Source of the DNA: Candidatus Egerieousia excrementavium
Lineage (GTDB): Bacteria > Bacteroidota > Bacteroidia > Bacteroidales > UBA932
Reading direction: 5' to 3'
Assembly: GCA_017694275.1 (NCBI GenBank)
Contig: JADINB010000135.1
Span: forward strand, 1 to 8,829
Length of the DNA: 8,829 nucleotides
Shown piece by piece: positions 7,326 to 8,829 of this stretch (within the stretch, counting starts at the first letter, position 1; every line of letters begins with the position of its first letter). A model generated the notes under the pieces. The model saw only the letters and a program-made list of their open reading frames with translations. It did not search any database and was not told the DNA's origin. Both the position numbers and the translations under genes were made by a program.

Positions 7326-8132
7326 TCAATCCTTCTTGACAGAGGCTTTTATCCCTTTTATGACGGCCGCGGAGAAACCCGCTTCCTCCATTGTATTCAA
7401 TCCTTTTATAGTAAGCCCGCCGGCAGTGGTGACCTTGTCTATCTCCTGTTCGGGATGTCCGCCAGACTTTTCGAGAAGAGTTACGGCTCCGGTCATTGTC
7501 TGGCTTATTATGCGCTGTGCCTCTGCAGGTTTGAACCCGAGTTCCACACCCGCTTCCACGGCAGCCCTTATGTAGCGGAAAATATATGCTATTCCGCATG
7601 AAGAGAGAGCCATTCCCGCATCAAGCAGTTTTTCGTCTACAATCATGGTCTTGCCGAAAGTTCCGAAAATCTCAAGAACCTTTTCCCTTGCCTCTGCACC
7701 TGCATTCGAGCATGTGACGAAACTCATGCCTGCCCCTACCTTCACTGCGGTGTTCGGGATTATATGGAATATTGCAGGCAGTGTCCCTCTGCTGTCGGAG
7801 AAGAGCTCCTCCAGGTCTCTGAGTCCTATTCCTGCGGCTATCGAGACAATGGTCTGTTTCCCGTAATCAAGCGAGCCTCTGATTTCCTCTATGACACTCT
7901 TTATTACAAACGGCTTTACTGCAAGAATTATGATGTCTGCGCCCTTGCATGCCTGTGTATTGTCGCTGCACACAGAAATGCCAGGCCACTCTTTCTGTAA
8001 CTCTTCAAGTTGTGACTGAGATGCATCCGAGATGGTAATATCGGGTGGGCACATGCCCCCGTCAAGCAATCCGGCCATGATGGAGCCGCCCATGTTTCCC
8101 GCTCCGATAATCGTTATTTTTCCAGTTATCAT
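7326..8132 (-). CDS. proC: Pyrroline-5-carboxylate reductase
   Basis: The enzyme reduces 1-pyrroline-5-carboxylate, formed spontaneously from glutamate-5-semialdehyde, to proline using NAD(P)H. At 268 residues it is of standard length. An N-terminal Rossmann fold begins with ITIIGAGNMGGSIMAG (6-21); ILAVKP (69-74) and the PN pair in IIPNTAV (124-130) are typical. The C-terminal dimerisation domain contains the family signature region from the 220s to about 250, with VTTAGGLTIKGL (234-245). The ATG at 8132 overlaps the rnr stop in ATGA, a usual sign of translational coupling, and there is no separate ribosome site. The gene lies directly before proB, so the last enzyme of the pathway is made first in the transcript. 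Confidence 0.97.
   Translation of the reverse strand: MITGKITIIGAGNMGGSIMAGLLDGGMCPPDITISDASQSQLEELQKEWPGISVCSDNTQACKGADIIILAVKPFVIKSVIEEIRGSLDYGKQTIVSIAAGIGLRDLEELFSDSRGTLPAIFHIIPNTAVKVGAGMSFVTCSNAGAEAREKVLEIFGTFGKTMIVDEKLLDAGMALSSCGIAYIFRYIRAAVEAGVELGFKPAEAQRIISQTMTGAVTLLEKSGGHPEQEIDKVTTAGGLTIKGLNTMEEAGFSAAVIKGIKASVKKD
7330..7337 (-). promoter_or_regulatory. Ribosome binding site deciding the proB start
   Basis: AAGAAGGA on the minus strand (7337-7330), inside the last codons of proC, is 6 bases from the ATG at 7323. It is the clearest Shine-Dalgarno match in the pro cluster and supports the shorter proB start over the open frame that reaches 7599. Confidence 0.6.
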
Positions 8133-8829
8133 ATCTGTTCTGTATTGTTTTGGTTTTCATCAGCTGCCTCTTCCGTGCCGACAAGTTCATAATCTATGGT
8201 CTTCTGTTCCAGATTTACTTTCAGAACCTTGATTTTCACCTTGTCTCCCAGCGTATATTTCTTTTTGGACCTCTTCCCTGTCACGCAGTAGTTCTTTTCG
8301 TCGAACTCAAAGAAATCTCCCTTTATCTCCCGCAGCGAGACCATTCCCTCTACTTTTGTCGGCTCCGCCTCTACATAGATACCCCATTCGGTAACTCCGG
8401 AGACAGTTCCGTCATAGATATTTCCAATTCTGCCCTGCATATATTCTGCCAGTTTGTATTTTATGCTGGCTCTTTCAGCATCGGTTGCAACCTGCTCCCT
8501 TTCGGAAGAGTGCTTGCAGAGTTGTTCAAAAAGATCTTTGTTTTCGCTTTTTCCCCCGGACAGGTATCGGGCAAGCAGCCTGTGTACCATCATGTCGGGA
8601 TATCTTCTTATTGGAGAGGTAAAGTGGGTATAGTAGCGGAATCCCAGGCCGTAATGGCCAATGTTGTCTGTGGAGTATTTTGCCTTGGCCATTGAACGCA
8701 AGGCTATTATTTCTATTGCAGAGAACTCCGGCTTCTCCTTGGCCTTGTCAAGGAGTTTGTTCAGTTCTTTGGCAAGTTGCTTTCCGGTTTTTGTGTCGCT
8801 CATCGTATAGCCGAAATGCCTTATGAAGC
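8129..8829 (-). CDS. rnr: RNase R family exoribonuclease, C-terminal part only
   Basis: The frame enters from the right edge, so only the last 232 residues are visible. The protein belongs to the RNase II/R (RNB) family of 3'-5' exoribonucleases that degrade structured RNA. The end of the catalytic RNB domain is marked by YTHFTSPIRRYPD (about residues 66-78 of the visible part), a hallmark with RNA-binding arginines. An S1 RNA-binding domain follows (about 137-217, starting DGTVSGVTEWGIYVEAE). The protein ends in a short acidic and Asn-rich tail, without the long Lys-rich tail of E. coli RNase R. An internal ATG at 8803 is not the real start, because family sequence (FIRHFGYT) continues upstream of it. 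The stop TGA (8131-8129) overlaps the proC start. RNase II is possible, but RNase R is the usual assignment in Bacteroidetes. Confidence 0.92.
   Translation of the reverse strand, partial: FIRHFGYTMSDTKTGKQLAKELNKLLDKAKEKPEFSAIEIIALRSMAKAKYSTDNIGHYGLGFRYYTHFTSPIRRYPDMMVHRLLARYLSGGKSENKDLFEQLCKHSSEREQVATDAERASIKYKLAEYMQGRIGNIYDGTVSGVTEWGIYVEAEPTKVEGMVSLREIKGDFFEFDEKNYCVTGKRSKKKYTLGDKVKIKVLKVNLEQKTIDYELVGTEEAADENQNNTEQI

Noticed and set aside
7324..7599. N-terminal extension of proB upstream of ATG 7323
   Set aside because: It is a different-frame reading of proC, with no similarity to glutamate kinase.

Overview
The window looks like a chromosomal segment from a member of the Bacteroidetes, most likely Bacteroidales. 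Promoters ahead of two genes carry the TAnnTTTG -7 element of that phylum, ribosome binding sites are mostly weak, and the encoded proteins fit. All confident genes lie on the minus strand, so the reading order is from high to low coordinates.

Right part (8829 to 4969): an apparent operon made of the 3' end of an RNase R gene (rnr, cut by the window edge), then proC, proB and proA. The genes overlap by 4 bases (rnr/proC) or are 2 and 9 bases apart. proB, proA and proC together encode the complete route from glutamate to proline: glutamate 5-kinase, glutamate-5-semialdehyde dehydrogenase and pyrroline-5-carboxylate reductase.

Middle (4950 to 1297): dnaE, the alpha (polymerase) subunit of DNA polymerase III. 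It is complete, has its own -7 element, and its PHP domain seems to keep a full set of metal ligands. A short hairpin with a T run overlaps its stop codon and may end the transcript.

Left part (1296 to 1): a 462-base stretch without a convincing gene, containing several short hairpins and a decayed-looking reading frame on the plus strand. It is followed by a strong promoter overlapped by repeated AGTAATA heptamers, driving an AAA-type ATPase gene that runs off the left edge. The ATPase gene uses isoleucine and arginine codons differently from proA (hand counts), so this part is probably acquired DNA beside a conserved housekeeping block.

I do not see a complete new system. The least explained part is roughly 850-1296 together with the ATPase gene it precedes.
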